Position numbers and translations under genes: made by a program | The notes under the pieces: model-generated | Told to the model about the DNA's origin: nothing | Database searches by the model: none | What the model saw: the letters and a program-made list of their open reading frames with translations, nothing else | Assembly (NCBI GenBank): GCA_035999765.1 | Contig: CP108521.1 | Location: forward strand, 7,688,001-7,752,000 | Source: Streptomyces sp. NBC_01231 | GTDB taxonomy: Bacteria > Actinomycetota > Actinomycetes > Streptomycetales > Streptomycetaceae | DNA: 64,000 nucleotides | Direction of reading: 5' to 3' | Part shown: positions 1 through 9,168 of the stretch, in pieces | How positions within the stretch are numbered: the first letter of the stretch is position 1 | How the letters are laid out: every line of letters starts with the position of its first letter

Positions 1-687
1 AAGGGCAAGCTGGCCAAGGACCTCAACGAGACCATCCGCTACACCCTCTGGTCCGTCTTCCAGCTGAAGGACGTGCTCCCCGAGGACCGCGCGGGTTACG
101 CCGACGAGGTCCAGGAGCTGTTCGACCAGCTCGCCGCCAAGGACGTGACCATCCGCGGCACCTACGACGTGTCCGGTCTGCGCGCCGACGCCGACCTCAT
201 GATCTGGTGGCACGCGGAGACCAGCGACCAGCTCCAGGAGGCGTACAACCTCTTCCGCCGCACCAGGCTGGGCCGCGCCCTCACGCCGGTGTGGTCGAAC
301 ATGGCGCTGCACCGCCCCGCCGAGTTCAACCGCGCGCACATCCCGGCGTTCCTCGCCGACGAGAAGCCCCGCGACTACGTCAGCGTCTACCCCTTCGTGC
401 GCTCCTACGACTGGTACCTGCTCCCCGACGAGGACCGCCGCCGCATGCTCGCCGACCACGGCAAGATGGCACGCGGCTACCCGGACGTGCGCGCCAACAC
501 CGTCGCCTCGTTCTCCCTCGGCGACTACGAGTGGATCCTCGCCTTCGAGGCCGACGAGCTGTACCGCATCGTCGACCTCATGCGCCACCTGCGTGCCTCC
601 GAGGCCCGGATGCACGTCCGTGAAGAGGTCCCGTTCTACACGGGCCGCCGCAAGTCGGTCGCCGACTTGGTCGCCGGGCTCGCCTGA
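1..687 (+). CDS. hemQ: Coproheme decarboxylase HemQ/ChdC (chlorite dismutase family), 5' partial
   Basis: The reading frame is open from the first base, so the N-terminus lies outside the window and 228 residues are visible. HemQ converts coproheme III to heme b, the last step of the coproporphyrin-dependent heme pathway of Gram-positive bacteria, in the cytoplasm. The visible start ([19 protein letters not shown]), the [13 protein letters not shown] segment and the stretch [19 protein letters not shown], followed by SFSLGDYEW, are typical of actinobacterial family members. A GTG at 73 is only an internal codon. The last 52 bp overlap the convergent S33 peptidase gene on the other strand. Family identity is firm; the exact catalytic residues were not assigned. 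Confidence 0.93.
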   Translation, partial: KGKLAKDLNETIRYTLWSVFQLKDVLPEDRAGYADEVQELFDQLAAKDVTIRGTYDVSGLRADADLMIWWHAETSDQLQEAYNLFRRTRLGRALTPVWSNMALHRPAEFNRAHIPAFLADEKPRDYVSVYPFVRSYDWYLLPDEDRRRMLADHGKMARGYPDVRANTVASFSLGDYEWILAFEADELYRIVDLMRHLRASEARMHVREEVPFYTGRRKSVADLVAGLA

Positions 688-2258
688 CGCGGTTCCGGTT
701 CCGGGTGCGGCGCACACGCGGCGCGCCGCACCGGAAGCCGCCCTTCCAACAGGTACGCGTCGAGGTACCCGTTGACGCACGGGTTCGGCCCACCCGCGAT
801 CCCGTGCGTCCCCGCGTCCCGCTCCGTCACCAGCACCGCCCCCGACAACCGCCGGCGCAACTCCAGCGCCCCCTCATAGGGCGCGGCAGCGTCCCGCTCG
901 GCCGCCAGGATCAGCGTCCCCGGCACCTCACCAGGACCGGTACGCACGTCGAGGGGCCGCTGACGCGGCGCGGGCCAGTACGCGCAGGACAGGTTCGTCC
1001 ACACGTTGTCCCAGGTCTCGAAGGGTGCCACCCGCGCGAGCCGGGTGTTGTCCCGGTCCCACACCTGCCAATCCGTGGGCCAGGGCGCGTCGTTGCACTC
1101 GACGGCCGTGTAGACCGCGTGCGCGTTCTCCGCCTCGGCCGCCGTCTCCGGATGCGGCCCGGCCTGCTCGACCAGCGGCTCCGGGTCGCCCTTCAGATAC
1201 GCCGACAGCGCCTGCGCGCGGTGCGGCCAGTAGTCGTCGTAGTACCCGACCGACAGGAAGGCCTCCTGCAACTGGCCGGGGCCGACCGTCCCGCCCGCCG
1301 GCTTCGCGGCCAGCCGTGCCGCGGCCTTCTCGTAACTGCGCAGCACCTCGCCGGCCGTGTCACCCAGTGAGTACACGTCGTCGTGCCGGGCGGCCCACTC
1401 CCGGAAGTCCTGCCAGCGTCCCTCGAACGCGGCCGACTGGGCGAGGTTGCTGCGGTACCAGACCTGGTCGGGGTCCGGGTTCACCGCGGCGTCGAACACC
1501 ATCCGCCGTACGTGCGACGGGAAGAGGGTCGCGTACAGCGCCCCCAGGTAGGTGCCGTACGACGCGCCCACGAACGTCAGCCTCGACTCGCCGAGCGCGG
1601 CGCGCAGGACGTCCAGGTCACGGGCGTTGTTGAGGGAGGTGTAGTGCCGCAGGGCGTCTCCGGCGCGCTGGGCGCAGCCGCGCGCGTACGCCTTCGCCTG
1701 CGCGATGCGTTCCTTCTTGTACGCCTCCGAGGGGTGCGTCGGCGCCTGTGTCGGAGCCTTGAGGAACGTCTTGGGGTCCTCGCAGGACAGGTGCGCGGAC
1801 CGGCCCACGCCGCGCGGGGCGTAGCCCACGAGGTCGTACGCCGCCGCGAGCCGTTTCCACTCCGGGAGAGCGCCGATCAGCGGGAAGTACATGCCGGAGC
1901 CGCCCGGCCCGCCCGGGTTGAAGACCAGGGAGCCCTGCCCGGGCACCCGGCGCTTGCTGTTGCTCGGGTCCTTGTGGGTGGCCGGCACCCGGCTCACGGT
2001 CAGTTCGATCTGCCGGCCGTCGGGCCGGGCGTAGTCGAGCGGCACGGACACGGTGCCGCACCGCACGGTCTCCGGCAGGTCCTCGGTGGCGGGGCAGGCA
2101 CCGAAGTCGATGCCCCTCGCCCCGGCGCGCGCGGCGGCCACCACGGTGCCGCGCAGCTCGGCCACGCCCGGCGCCCCGGGGGCGCTGCCGGCCGGGGCCG
2201 CGGTGAGTGTGGTCAGGAGCAGGGTCCCGGCGGCCGAGTAGAGGGCGGGGGCTCTCAT
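636..2258 (-). CDS. Secreted alpha/beta hydrolase, peptidase S33 (tripeptidyl aminopeptidase-like)
   Basis: The 540-residue protein begins with a signal-like segment ([20 protein letters not shown], cleavage probably after residue 25-30). The hydrolase fold shows the oxyanion segment NPGGPGGSG, the nucleophile elbow GASYGTYLG (Ser near residue 232), an acidic residue in AAERDAAAP and a catalytic His in [10 protein letters not shown] (near 484). The family removes N-terminal peptides outside the cell. The ATG at 2258 was chosen because the signal peptide follows it directly; the frame is open further upstream but reads as non-coding. The last 17 or so residues, after CAPHPEPEP, are encoded antisense to the hemQ end and may be a run-on past a lost stop. 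The gene is probably monocistronic. Confidence 0.88.
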   Translation of the reverse strand: MRAPALYSAAGTLLLTTLTAAPAGSAPGAPGVAELRGTVVAAARAGARGIDFGACPATEDLPETVRCGTVSVPLDYARPDGRQIELTVSRVPATHKDPSNSKRRVPGQGSLVFNPGGPGGSGMYFPLIGALPEWKRLAAAYDLVGYAPRGVGRSAHLSCEDPKTFLKAPTQAPTHPSEAYKKERIAQAKAYARGCAQRAGDALRHYTSLNNARDLDVLRAALGESRLTFVGASYGTYLGALYATLFPSHVRRMVFDAAVNPDPDQVWYRSNLAQSAAFEGRWQDFREWAARHDDVYSLGDTAGEVLRSYEKAAARLAAKPAGGTVGPGQLQEAFLSVGYYDDYWPHRAQALSAYLKGDPEPLVEQAGPHPETAAEAENAHAVYTAVECNDAPWPTDWQVWDRDNTRLARVAPFETWDNVWTNLSCAYWPAPRQRPLDVRTGPGEVPGTLILAAERDAAAPYEGALELRRRLSGAVLVTERDAGTHGIAGGPNPCVNGYLDAYLLEGRLPVRRAACAPHPEPEPRQASPATKSATDLRRPV

Positions 2259-2386
2259 CGCGTATCCCTTCGGTGCATGACAGCAACAAAAGGGATGTTT
2301 CGTTCGGCCGTTGTCGAAGGCAAGCACCGCCCGGCCGGTGTCGGCCCCAATGCCCCCGTGCGCCCCCGGGACCGGCCGGACAGGTC

Positions 2387-2572
2387 CTAGGCGCGCCAGT
2401 CCTGCTGCTCCCGGAGGGCGAAGGCCGCACGCAGGTCCGGTTCGCCGATCGCGCGGACGCCGTGGACGGCCACCGAGGTGAGATCCGTACGGTCGTCCCG
2501 GCCGCGGCGCCTGGGCAGGGCGCCGAGCAGCCGCTGACCGGCCGGGGACGCCCAGCGCGAGTAGGGGTACGA
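2387..2572 (-). pseudogene. Probable C-terminal remnant of a TIGR04222-domain protein
   Basis: In a third reading frame with no usable start codon, 61 codons ending in TAG encode a plausible protein end: SYPYSRWASPAGQRLL, then VAVHGVRAIGEPDLRAAF. The pattern of GQxLL followed by a VAxxGxxAIxxPxLRAA segment is what I remember of the last part of TIGR04222-domain proteins. The gene at 2747-3379 lacks exactly that part. About 170 bp of non-coding-looking sequence (2573-2746) separates the two pieces. I infer an interrupted gene; the alternative is a chance open frame. Confidence 0.4.
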
Positions 2573-2746
2573 AGCTGTTGGCGACGTAGTGAGCGGGAGT
2601 GAGTTCGGGTGAGTGTGAGTGCCGTGGCCGGATGTGTGTGGGTCCGGTCGTCTGCGGTGCGCCGGGGGTGTTCTCTGCTGCCAAGGGGGGTTCTGAGCTT
2701 CGCCCGCCTGTGGGGAACGGGAGTTCTTGGGTCGAATGGGTGACCT

Positions 2747-3379
2747 TTATGGGTGGTGGTCGTTGACTGCGGTGACAGGGACCTCGATCCGGGCGATGGC
2801 GAGACAGCTCAGGGTGAGCGCGAAGGGCAGCCCGAACCAGAGGGCGACCAGGCCGCGCGGCACGTCCGACTGGGCCGGCGTCAGCAGCGCGGTCGCGCCC
2901 AGCGCCAGCACGGCAAGCGCGGCGAACTGCACCTGGCGGATCCCGGCGGCGACTCCCTCCCGGGCGCCGTCGGACACGGCGAGCCCCGCGCTGACCAGCC
3001 GGTCGGAGATGCCGTTCACGGCGTCCGCGGTGGCCGCGGCAGCCCGTACCGGGGCGATGCGCGACTGCCCCTCCGGCCCGATGGCACCTATCACCGACCG
3101 CTCCATGTCGTCCCGCCCGCGCGGATCGACGACGGTCGCCCAGCCGGTGCGCGCGAGCAGCAGCCGTCTCTGGCGCGCCATGGAGACGAGGGTCAGATCG
3201 GCGACCCGTCGGGGACCGCCGGACGGGAAGGCCGCCTCGTACAGCGTCAGATCGTGTGCCCGGCCCGCGTCCGCGTCTTCCGCGTCCACGGCACCCGCGT
3301 GGACGGCGGCCAGGCACAGCCGCGTACACGCCGTGCCGGCGGCGGCCCAGGTCGGCAGCAGGAGAAGGACCCAGAACAT
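2747..3379 (-). CDS. TIGR04222-domain membrane protein, probably C-terminally truncated
   Basis: The 210-residue protein has an N-terminal membrane helix (MFWVLLLLPTWAAAG), a hydrophilic middle with the family hallmark LTLYEAAFPSGGPRRVADLTL (residues about 45-65), and two C-terminal membrane segments (AALAVLALGATALL and WFGLPFALTLSCLAI). It stops soon after the last helix with the odd tail VTAVNDHHP, whereas relatives continue with a GQxLL/LR-containing segment, here found detached at 2387-2572. The function is unknown. From memory, TIGR04222 genes often lie near DUF692 (MNIO) genes, and one lies about 1.3 kb upstream here. Many relatives end in a Gly/Cys-rich tail, which is missing in both pieces. 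No clear ribosome-binding site precedes the ATG. Confidence 0.68.
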   Translation of the reverse strand: MFWVLLLLPTWAAAGTACTRLCLAAVHAGAVDAEDADAGRAHDLTLYEAAFPSGGPRRVADLTLVSMARQRRLLLARTGWATVVDPRGRDDMERSVIGAIGPEGQSRIAPVRAAAATADAVNGISDRLVSAGLAVSDGAREGVAAGIRQVQFAALAVLALGATALLTPAQSDVPRGLVALWFGLPFALTLSCLAIARIEVPVTAVNDHHP

Positions 3380-3477
3380 AGGCAATTTTCTATGCGACGG
3401 GACCCCTGTGACGCCATGCCTTGTGCACAGTCGGGAAGGAGTGTGGTCGGTATGTGACGTTCCGGTGCGTGTCCGGG

Positions 3478-4272
3478 TCAGGAGGTCTCGGGGGCCGGCG
3501 GAGGCGGGTTGGAGGCGGCCGGCGGGAGCGGATAGGTCGGGGACGGCGACGGCGTCGTCGGGAGCGGGACCACCGGGCCCGGGTCGGTGATCGTGCCCGG
3601 CGGGGCGGGGGAGTTGGTGATCGGGGGAGTGCTGTCGGCCGCCAGGTCCCGGGCCAGGGCGTCGAAGTCGACGTACCCCGTGGCCTCCAGGACCTTGATG
3701 TGGTCCAGCACGGTCGTGTTGGCGTCGTCGGCGAGGGCGCGGACGAGCGAGTTGCGGGTGGCGGCCCGTACCTGGGCGACGACTGAGAACACCCTGCCGT
3801 GCGCCAGCCGCAGGATGTTGGCGAACTGGCGGTCGTAGTCGACGCCTTGGGCGGTGTTCAGGGTCGCGAGCCACCCCTGCTGCTGCTCGGTCGGCTCGTT
3901 GGGCAGTTCCAGGCCGAGCTGGGTGGCCACGTCCCGGACCCGCTCGTCCAGGAACGTGTGGCCCTCGACCAGGTGCGTGCCCGCCGTTCGTACGGCCTCG
4001 GTGGTGCCCTTCTGCTGCGCCTGCTGACCGGCGGGCAGTTCCCACAGGCCGGCCAGCCTGACCTTCGTGACGAAGTCCCGGTCGAGGGCGGACAGCGGCC
4101 CGTACCGCGTCGACACGGTCTCGGCGTTGAGTACGTCCAGGCCGGTACCGGACCGGTCGTCGTACGACCAGATCGGGAAGATCAGCGCCACGAGGGTCGC
4201 GATCAGGCCGACGATGATGACGCCTGTGCCGGTGAAGATGCCTCTGCCGTTGACGGGGGGACGGGGTCGCAT
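3478..4272 (-). CDS. DUF4142 exported/anchored protein
   Basis: 264 residues: a single N-terminal hydrophobic anchor (about residues 12-32, GTGVIIVGLIATLVALIFP), then a helical DUF4142 (ferritin-like) domain of about 150 residues containing DRDFVTKVRLAGLWEL and LVEGHTFLDERVRDVATQLG, then a Pro/Ser/Thr-rich tail of about 40 residues likely to lie at the cell wall. AGGAGG stands five bases before the ATG, which fixes the start. The biochemical role of DUF4142 is not established. It sits between the MNIO gene and the TIGR04222 gene on the same strand, with 98 bp to the latter, so co-transcription is possible. Confidence 0.85.
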   Translation of the reverse strand: MRPRPPVNGRGIFTGTGVIIVGLIATLVALIFPIWSYDDRSGTGLDVLNAETVSTRYGPLSALDRDFVTKVRLAGLWELPAGQQAQQKGTTEAVRTAGTHLVEGHTFLDERVRDVATQLGLELPNEPTEQQQGWLATLNTAQGVDYDRQFANILRLAHGRVFSVVAQVRAATRNSLVRALADDANTTVLDHIKVLEATGYVDFDALARDLAADSTPPITNSPAPPGTITDPGPVVPLPTTPSPSPTYPLPPAASNPPPPAPETS

Positions 4273-4667
4273 GGTGCCTCCTGTTGCGGCACCGCACGCT
4301 AGTGCGTTTGGTGTGCGGGGTTGGCATGTTACTGCGGGGTCTACGCCAACTGCCGTACGGGGGAGGAAGGTTGCATCAGGGGCGAGGTGGGATGAATGGG
4401 GGAAGAAGGGCGAGGGGCATATATGAGCAAACCCGATGGAAGTGGGTGATCGGGCCTGACTCGGTGTCAGGAGTGTTAACCCTGGCACACCTGGGGGCGG
4501 ACGGCGGGGGGCGCGCGCCTAGTGGGGGAGTCCGGGCTGGCGTAGGTGGCCCGGGCCACGTGGCTGGACGCCCCGGGCCGACGGGCTGCGGATGGCGGTG
4601 TCCGGCGGCCCGGCCGGCCGCGGACGGATGGCGTCGGTCGGCCACCGGCCGACGGCGCGGCTTGTGG
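4273..4667. other. Intergenic region between the DUF692 and DUF4142 genes
   Basis: 395 bp with no convincing gene on either strand. It must hold the promoter of the DUF4142 gene if that is not read through from the MNIO gene. A small inverted repeat (CCTGAC-TCGGT-GTCAGG, 4455-4471) is visible but too weak to call a terminator. Confidence 0.5.
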
Positions 4668-6269
4668 TCAGCGGCGCAGCAGGACCCGGCGTGTGGCGCG
4701 AGCCAGCCGTGCCGTGGGGCGCTGCGAGCGCGGTTCCGGTCCCGACCGCTCCAGCCACCATTCCCGTAGGTGACGCCGTGCCGTGGGGTCCTCCAACTGC
4801 CCGGCGAGCAGCACCTGCTCGGCGAAGTCCAGGGCGTCGCGGCGGTAGCCGTCCGTCATCGGGTGGCCGTGGGCGTAGGCGAGGAAGGCCGGGCGGTAGG
4901 CCGAGCCGAGGATGGCCGGGAGGTCGGGCGCGACCTTCGCCACGACGTCCGCCCGCTTCCCGCCGAGAGCGCGGGCCTGGACGCCGAGGCGCACCCGGTC
5001 GAACCCCTCCGGGACGGGCGTACCGGCGACCAGCGCGGACAGCAGCGCCGTCTGCGCGAGGGCCAGCCGCTGACGGGCGAGGTCGTCGGCCCGTGCGGCC
5101 GGGGCCGGAACCTGGGCCGGTGTCGGAGCCGAGTCCGGACTCGGAACCGGGTCCGCAGCCGGAGGGGTGACCGGGGCCGGAAGCGGGCCCGCAGCGGGAT
5201 CCGTCACCGGGGCCGGAGCCGTCAGCGGAGTCGAATCGAGAACCCGCGCAGAGTCTGGACTCGGAACGGGGTTCGGACTCGGGAGCGTGACTGGATCCGC
5301 AGCCGGAGCCGTCAGCGGATCCGCAGCCGAAGCCGCAGCCGTCAGCGGAATCGGAGCCGAAGCCGGATCCGGAGCCGGTGTGGTCGTCACGTCCGCAGGG
5401 TGGGTGGTGTCGGACCGGGGCCCGGAGGGCACCGTGACCCTCGCGCCGCCCTTCTCCAGCGCCTCCCGGATCGCCCCCAACTCCCCTTCCAGCTCGGCCG
5501 GCTCGGGGAAGTTCTCGTCGCGTTCCAGCAGGACGCCCGGCGGGGAGACCCGGGACGCCAGATCGGTCAGGATGTCGAGGACCGGGCGGGGGACGGGGTG
5601 GGCATGGCTGTCGTGCCAGACACCGTCGCGTTCGAAGCCGCCCGCGACATGGACGTAGGCGATGGCCTCCAGGGGGAGGTCGGTCAGCGCCTCGGCCGGG
5701 TCCTCGCCACGGTTGACGTGGTTGGTGTGCAGGTTCGCCACGTCGATGAGCAGGCGCACTCCGGTGCGGTCGGCCAGCTCGTACAGGAACTGCCCCTCGG
5801 TCAGCTCCTCGCCGGGCCAGGAGATCAACGCGGCGATGTTCTCGACGGCGAGTGGTACCGGCAGCGCGTCCTGCGCGACGCGGACGTTCTCGCACAGCAC
5901 GTCGAGGGCGTCGCGGGTGCGCGGCACCGGCAGCAGATGTCCCGCCTCCAGGCGGGGGGAGACCGTCAGCGGGCCGCCCGCCCGGACGAACGCGATGTGC
6001 TCGGTGACCAGCGGTGAGCCCAGCGCCTGCGCCCGATCGGCGAGGGCGGTCAGACGTCCCGCGTCGGGACGGTCGGCGCCGCCGAGGCCGAGCGAGACGC
6101 CGTGCGGGACAATGGTGATCCCGCGCTCCCGCAGCCGCAGCAGGGACTGCGGGAGGTGTTCGGGGCAGGTGTTCTCCGCCACGACCTCGACCCAGTCGAT
6201 GCCCGGCATGCGTTCTACGGCGTCCGCGATCTCCGGCCGCCACCCGATGCCCGTCCCCAGTCGCTCCAT
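4668..6269 (-). CDS. DUF692/MNIO-family iron enzyme fused to a C-terminal helical domain
   Basis: 533 residues in three parts. Residues 1-280 are a DUF692 TIM barrel with the expected metal-ligand candidates: H56 (PHGVSLGLG), E90-H91 (TEHIAF), E143-N144, D176/N179/H181 (DVANLHTNH), H207, D220/H222 (HDSHAH) and E249/D251 (ERDENFP). MNIO enzymes use two or three iron ions to modify Cys, Asp or Asn residues of ribosomal peptides (MbnB, TglH and ChrH are examples). Residues about 285-390 are a low-complexity Pro/Ala/Ser/Asp linker. Residues about 392-533 are helical, with [11 protein letters not shown] and [20 protein letters not shown], and resemble the separate partner proteins of other MNIOs. 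GGAGGAGG stands before the ATG at 6269. No obvious Cys-rich precursor peptide lies nearby, so the substrate is unknown. Confidence 0.85.
   Translation of the reverse strand: MERLGTGIGWRPEIADAVERMPGIDWVEVVAENTCPEHLPQSLLRLRERGITIVPHGVSLGLGGADRPDAGRLTALADRAQALGSPLVTEHIAFVRAGGPLTVSPRLEAGHLLPVPRTRDALDVLCENVRVAQDALPVPLAVENIAALISWPGEELTEGQFLYELADRTGVRLLIDVANLHTNHVNRGEDPAEALTDLPLEAIAYVHVAGGFERDGVWHDSHAHPVPRPVLDILTDLASRVSPPGVLLERDENFPEPAELEGELGAIREALEKGGARVTVPSGPRSDTTHPADVTTTPAPDPASAPIPLTAAASAADPLTAPAADPVTLPSPNPVPSPDSARVLDSTPLTAPAPVTDPAAGPLPAPVTPPAADPVPSPDSAPTPAQVPAPAARADDLARQRLALAQTALLSALVAGTPVPEGFDRVRLGVQARALGGKRADVVAKVAPDLPAILGSAYRPAFLAYAHGHPMTDGYRRDALDFAEQVLLAGQLEDPTARRHLREWWLERSGPEPRSQRPTARLARATRRVLLRR
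5085..5390 (-). repeat. Repetitive coding linker inside the DUF692 gene
   Basis: Short, imperfect in-frame repeats such as GCAGCCGGAGCCGTCAGCGGA-like units encode runs of ADP, APA and PSPDS. Boundaries are approximate. The repetition opens a misleading frame on the + strand (5167-5658) that should not be called a gene. Confidence 0.7.
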
Positions 6270-6820
6270 GGTCTCCTCCTCCGCACGGCCACACGCCTTG
6301 AACCCGCTGAGTCGTCTCCCTCGAGTCGTCCCCTTCGACGCTCCTTCGATGTGACGTGGGTATGGCCCGGGCACGTCGACTCGAACCGCTGGGCGTCCGC
6401 GTTCAGAGCAACATTTGAGGTTCGGGTCGGACCGGTGCCGAGCCGGCCGTGCCGGGTGCGGCCGGCGTCAGAAGGTACGCGCGGGACGGCCAGGGCGTTC
6501 AAACGACCGTCGGCCACCGCTCCGGCGCCCGCCCCAGCAGCCGAAGCGCCTGCGTCGGCGGTGCCGCCCCCTCGGGCACGTCCAGCGCGGTGGCGAACGC
6601 GAACCCCGGCCCGCGCACCGCCGGGTCCGTGGGGGACCCGCCGGGCCAGCTCTTGCCGGGAGCCGAACAGCGCGACCCCCCGATCTTGCTCAGCCCCGGG
6701 TTACCGGCGAGCCGCCTCAAGCGGGCACGCCTCATGCTCCTCGGCGGAGCCCAGGTCGACCGCTTCGCAGTACTGACTGACGTGTCAGGTTGCCCCGTTC
6801 GACCCTGCCGTCCAGGCGGG
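6270..6820. other. Intergenic region, possibly with a decayed gene
   Basis: 551 bp between the DUF692 start and the peptidyl-tRNA hydrolase stop. A 78-codon frame on the minus strand (6499-6735) has acceptable composition (GPGFAFATALDVPEG) but no recognisable family, no ribosome-binding site and an atypical N-terminus, so it is not called. A short palindrome CTGAC-GT-GTCAG lies at 6777-6788. The promoter of the DUF692 gene should lie near 6270-6420. Confidence 0.4.
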
Positions 6821-7570
6821 TCACCGCAACGCCGGGTGGTCCGCGACGACGGTGCAGGACCCGGGCGCGATCTCGGTGAACCCGGCGTCCCGCACCAACG
6901 GCAGTCCGCTCGTGGTCAGTTCACCCCAGCGGCCGGGGTCGGCGGGACGTACGGCCAGCGGGAATCCCGCGTCGCGCCAGCCGGACCGCTCCTCCTGGGA
7001 CAGTTCCCACCAGGCGAGTTGGGCCCCGTGACCGGCCTGCGCCATCGCCTTCCCGGCCGACATGTCCAGGTCCGGGTTCAGCCAGAGCACGGGCGCCGAC
7101 GGGTCTGCGGCCACCGGCGGCTCCGGATCGTCGAGGTCGGTGCCCGACACCTGGAGCCGGGCCAGGTCCTTGGGCCACCCGTCCAACGGCACCGGCGGGA
7201 AGACCCGCACCTCCGCCGACTTCCCGGCCACGGTGATCCCGGGCAACGCCACGGCCCGCCGCCACTCCGCGCCCCGGGCCCGCCGCACGACCTTGCGGAT
7301 CCGCGCGTCCTGCCAGTCCCGGATCGCCCGCGCCCACTCGCCCGCGCCGGCGGACCGCTCGTCGGCCAGCATGAGGAGCACGGCTCGGGCGGCCGTCTCC
7401 AGGGCGTCGGTGCGGGCCGGGGGAGCGTCCCGCTCGATGCGGACGACCAGGGGCAGCACGAACTGCGGCGCGTGGTCCCGTGCGCTGGGGTCGGACCGGA
7501 AGGGGCTGTCGTCGCTCGACGTCGAATCTTCGCTCACAGGGTCAGTCTGCCAATCCCGGGGACGCGACAT
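6821..7570 (-). CDS. Peptidyl-tRNA hydrolase, PTH2-type
   Basis: 249 residues. The C-terminal half carries the PTH2 signature LNPDLDMSAGKAMAQAGHG followed by AQLAWWEL, the archaeal/eukaryotic type of peptidyl-tRNA hydrolase that frees tRNA from stalled peptides. The N-terminal 120 residues are Streptomyces-type sequence of unknown role (LPLVVRIERDAP). I chose the ATG at 7570 because GGGGGA stands five bases upstream; an in-frame ATG at 7582 would add four residues. Its start codon overlaps the divergent ABC ATPase start. Bacteria normally rely on the unrelated Pth1, so this is a second enzyme. Confidence 0.82.
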   Translation of the reverse strand: MSRPRDWQTDPVSEDSTSSDDSPFRSDPSARDHAPQFVLPLVVRIERDAPPARTDALETAARAVLLMLADERSAGAGEWARAIRDWQDARIRKVVRRARGAEWRRAVALPGITVAGKSAEVRVFPPVPLDGWPKDLARLQVSGTDLDDPEPPVAADPSAPVLWLNPDLDMSAGKAMAQAGHGAQLAWWELSQEERSGWRDAGFPLAVRPADPGRWGELTTSGLPLVRDAGFTEIAPGSCTVVADHPALR

Positions 7571-8480
7571 GATGTCCCCCATGCAGAACGCTCTACGGCT
7601 GGAGAACGTGGGCCGCCGCTACGGCCTGAGCGGCTCCTGGGTCCTGCGTGGCGTCGACCTGACCGTCGACCCCGGCGACCTCGTCCGGGTCGAGGGAACC
7701 AACGGCACCGGAAAGTCCACCCTCCTCCGCCTCCTGGCGAGGATCGACGCCCCCACCACGGGCCGCATCAGCGGCCGCCCCCGAACGGCCTACGTTCCCG
7801 AACGCTTCCCGTCGGCCCTGCCCTTCACCCCGTCCGGCTACCTCGCCCACCTCGGCGCCGTGCACGGTCTGAGCCGCGCCGCCGCCGCACGGGCCGCCGA
7901 CGAGTGGCTCGACCGTTTCGGCGCGACGGCCCAGGCCCGCACCCCGATGACCCGACTGTCGAAGGGCAGCAGCCAGAAGGTCGCCGTAGCCCAGGCCCTG
8001 CTCGCCGAACCCGAACTGCTCGTCCTCGACGAGGCGTGGACGGGACTGGACACCGACGCCCGGGCCGAACTGGAGCGAGCCGTGGCCGAACGCACCGCCG
8101 CCGGCGGGGCCGTGGTGTTCGTCGACCATGACCCGCGCCGCCTGGCGGGCGTGCCCGACGCCACCTACCGCGTCCACGACGGCACTCTCGAACGCCGTAC
8201 GGAACAGGCGACTTCGCCGTCCGGCCCGCAGGTCGTCGTCGAAGCGCAGGGCCCGCCCGGCGGACAGCTCCCCTCCGTCACCGTCACCGTCACCGTCACC
8301 GTCACGGCCGCCGAGGAGACCGTCCCGGGCACGTACCACCTCAGCGTCCCCGCGTCCCACTCGGACGTCCTCCTCCAGGAACTGCTCACGGCCCGCCCGC
8401 CGTGGCACGTGCGCAGCGTGACCCGCGCCGATGCCCCCACCCCCACCGACACCCCCGACGGTCAGGAAGACCCCAGGTGA
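7569..8480 (+). CDS. ABC transporter ATP-binding protein
   Basis: 303 residues from the ATG at 7569, preceded by GGGGA with six-base spacing; 7581 is an alternative start. Walker A is GTNGTGKST, the signature is the unusual LSKGSSQKVAVAQ, and Walker B is LLVLDEAWTGLD with the D-loop. About 90 residues after the nucleotide-binding domain are poorly conserved and contain VTVTVTVTVT. The stop overlaps the GTG of the next gene, whose product is the membrane partner. Substrate is unknown; a two-gene ATPase/permease layout with no binding protein suggests an exporter. Confidence 0.88.
   Translation: MMSPMQNALRLENVGRRYGLSGSWVLRGVDLTVDPGDLVRVEGTNGTGKSTLLRLLARIDAPTTGRISGRPRTAYVPERFPSALPFTPSGYLAHLGAVHGLSRAAAARAADEWLDRFGATAQARTPMTRLSKGSSQKVAVAQALLAEPELLVLDEAWTGLDTDARAELERAVAERTAAGGAVVFVDHDPRRLAGVPDATYRVHDGTLERRTEQATSPSGPQVVVEAQGPPGGQLPSVTVTVTVTVTAAEETVPGTYHLSVPASHSDVLLQELLTARPPWHVRSVTRADAPTPTDTPDGQEDPR
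8277..8305 (+). repeat. Hexanucleotide tandem repeat (GTCACC)
   Basis: Nearly five copies of GTCACC encode alternating Val-Thr in the C-terminal extension of the ABC ATPase. A change by whole units would keep the frame, so copy number could vary between strains. Confidence 0.9.
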
Positions 8481-9148
8481 CCGCCCTCCTCCGCTACCAG
8501 GCCGCCCTCCTCGTCCGCTCCCAGCGGTGGCTGCCGCCCTTCATCCTGTACGCGGCGTTCCTGGGCGTCGGGGTGCAGGGCGGCCAGCCGGTGCTCGACT
8601 CGCTCGGGTACACGGCCGCCGCGCTGCTGCCCGTCGCCGCCTGGCTGGTACGGATCTGCGTCACGGGCGAGCCGGCTGCGGCCGGCCACTGCGTGGCCGC
8701 GGCGACCGGGCCCGGGCGGGCGCACCTGGGCCGGCTGCTGGTGGCGCTGGGCGCGTCGGCGGCGCTCGGCGCGCTCGCGACGGTGATCGTGACGTGGATC
8801 AGTGATCCGGCGAGCTCCGACCACCAGACCCGGGTGCCCCTGCTCCCCGCGGGCGCGGCCGGGCTGCTCGCCGTGCTGGCCTGTGCCCTGCTCGGCACGG
8901 CCGTCGGCGCGCTCACCAGCTGGCCCTTGCTGCGGTCACCCGGCCGGGCGGTCCCCGCGCTGCTGCTCGCGGCGCTGCTGGCGCTGGTGGTGTCCGGCTC
9001 TCCGGCCCGGGCGGCGGTCAGCGGCCTGGTCACCGGCTCCCGCTCCGGCACGGTCGAGCCGCCCCTGCTGCCGCTCGCCGGGGCCGCCCTGCTCGCGGCC
9101 GCCGCCACCGCGACGGCCTGCGCGCTCACCTCCCGCAGATCACCCTGA
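8477..9148 (+). CDS. ABC transporter membrane subunit
   Basis: 223 residues; the GTG start overlaps the upstream stop as GTGA, showing translational coupling with the ATPase. About six hydrophobic segments are visible (WLPPFILYAAFLGVGVQ, LGYTAAALLPVAAWLV, LVALGASAALGALATVIV, AAGLLAVLACALLGTAVGAL, AVPALLLAALLALVVS, LAGAALLAAAATATACAL). No sequence family gives a substrate. It ends 20 bp from the stop of the convergent small zinc-ribbon gene. Confidence 0.82.
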   Translation: MTALLRYQAALLVRSQRWLPPFILYAAFLGVGVQGGQPVLDSLGYTAAALLPVAAWLVRICVTGEPAAAGHCVAAATGPGRAHLGRLLVALGASAALGALATVIVTWISDPASSDHQTRVPLLPAGAAGLLAVLACALLGTAVGALTSWPLLRSPGRAVPALLLAALLALVVSGSPARAAVSGLVTGSRSGTVEPPLLPLAGAALLAAAATATACALTSRRSP

Positions 9149-9168
9149 GGGCGCCGCCCCCCACGGGG

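Noticed and set aside
4455..4471. Terminator after the DUF692 gene
   Set aside because: Only a six-bp stem (CCTGAC/GTCAGG), about 200 bp beyond the stop; too weak compared with the 11-20-bp hairpins elsewhere in the window.
6499..6735. A 78-codon minus-strand frame in the gap after the peptidyl-tRNA hydrolase
   Set aside because: No family match, no ribosome-binding site and no conserved start; mentioned only in the intergenic entry.
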